This document shows, piece by piece, positions 32,717 to 32,955 of a DNA stretch of 32,955 nucleotides. Source of the DNA: Elysia marginata (lineage: Eukaryota > Mollusca > Gastropoda > Plakobranchidae). The notes under the pieces were generated by a model. The model made no database searches, was not told where the DNA came from, and saw only the letters and a program-made list of their open reading frames with translations. The first letter of the stretch is position 1. Each line of letters starts with the position of its first letter. The position numbers and the translations under genes were made by a program. Location of the stretch: assembly GCA_019649035.1 (NCBI GenBank), contig BMAT01008864.1:230785-263739 (forward strand), given 5' to 3'.

Positions 32717-32955
32717 ATTGAAACCTCACCCCAAAAACTACACATATGCTCAAGTGAAGGGGGCGTTGGCCAGAGTAAATATCAAGGCCCGTTTGTGACG
32801 TGTTTGTCACCTGGTGTACAGCCCCCTGTCAATCAGTGTTACACAAGTCCTTCCCTCTTTCAAGTTTTCTCTCCGTGACATTGTAAAGAGAAAGGAGTGA
32901 TGTGGAAGGTTGAAGGGACAGCTTTCGAGCATTCTAAACCATTGGATTTTTATGT

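Larger units (their letters stand above)
30569..32955 (-). other. GMPR upstream intron (start outside window)
   Basis: Acceptor ctgatcccag lies at its downstream end. The upstream GMPR exon, which should end near ...GHIIS in relatives, was not found to 32955. Contents are two GA microsatellites, a lone TTAACCCTCC word at 31338, and an unassigned less AT-rich block from about 32240. Confidence 0.6.

Overview
This window is metazoan nuclear DNA. It is AT-rich, carries spliced genes with GT-AG introns of about 0.2 to 4 kb, and has many short mobile-element remnants and microsatellites. The two genes, the tRNA-Ser-like SINE, the (TAA)n stretches and the non-LTR retrotransposon tail fit a marine invertebrate; a lophotrochozoan such as a gastropod mollusc is my best guess. 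That guess is inference: no species-diagnostic marker was found. There are no bacterial operons, CRISPR arrays or rRNA genes.

The left half (849-16188, + strand) holds the 3' part of an anoctamin gene of the ANO10/TMEM16K type. Ten exons join in one continuous frame and encode about 507 residues: all ten expected membrane segments, the Ca2+-site helices and a short lysine-rich tail. The N-terminal cytoplasmic exons lie upstream of the window. Its introns hold a candidate frame-breaking cassette exon (4908-4980), a decayed reverse-transcriptase tail (5452-5664), a tRNA-derived SINE (about 8150-8385), a 298-bp piggyBac-like MITE with TTAA target sites (13623-13920), and local duplications.

From 16189 to about 24300 there is no recognisable coding sequence. 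It is AT-rich 3' UTR and/or intergenic DNA with several AATAAA signals and a short assembly gap (20359-20365). A 1.93-kb interval (24313-26239) is bounded by inverted CAGGGTCCCC ends and flanked by the direct repeat AATGTA, and looks like an insertion of a hAT-like DNA transposon.

On the right, on the - strand, are the last two coding exons of a GMP reductase gene (30366-30568 and 29195-29393; 133 residues plus stop). Its upstream exons, including the catalytic cysteine loop, were not found up to 32955 and probably lie beyond the window. The two genes converge tail to tail. They have unrelated jobs (ER lipid scrambling, purine salvage), so I see no functional cassette. The final 2.4 kb holds GA microsatellites and an unassigned block that is visibly less AT-rich, with a cysteine-containing reading frame.

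I did not find an obvious new multi-gene system. The most distinctive points are the candidate poison exon in the anoctamin, a glycine at a normally asparagine Ca2+-ligand position in TM6, the palindromic TGACGTAC modules in the piggyBac-like MITE, and the hAT-like insertion.
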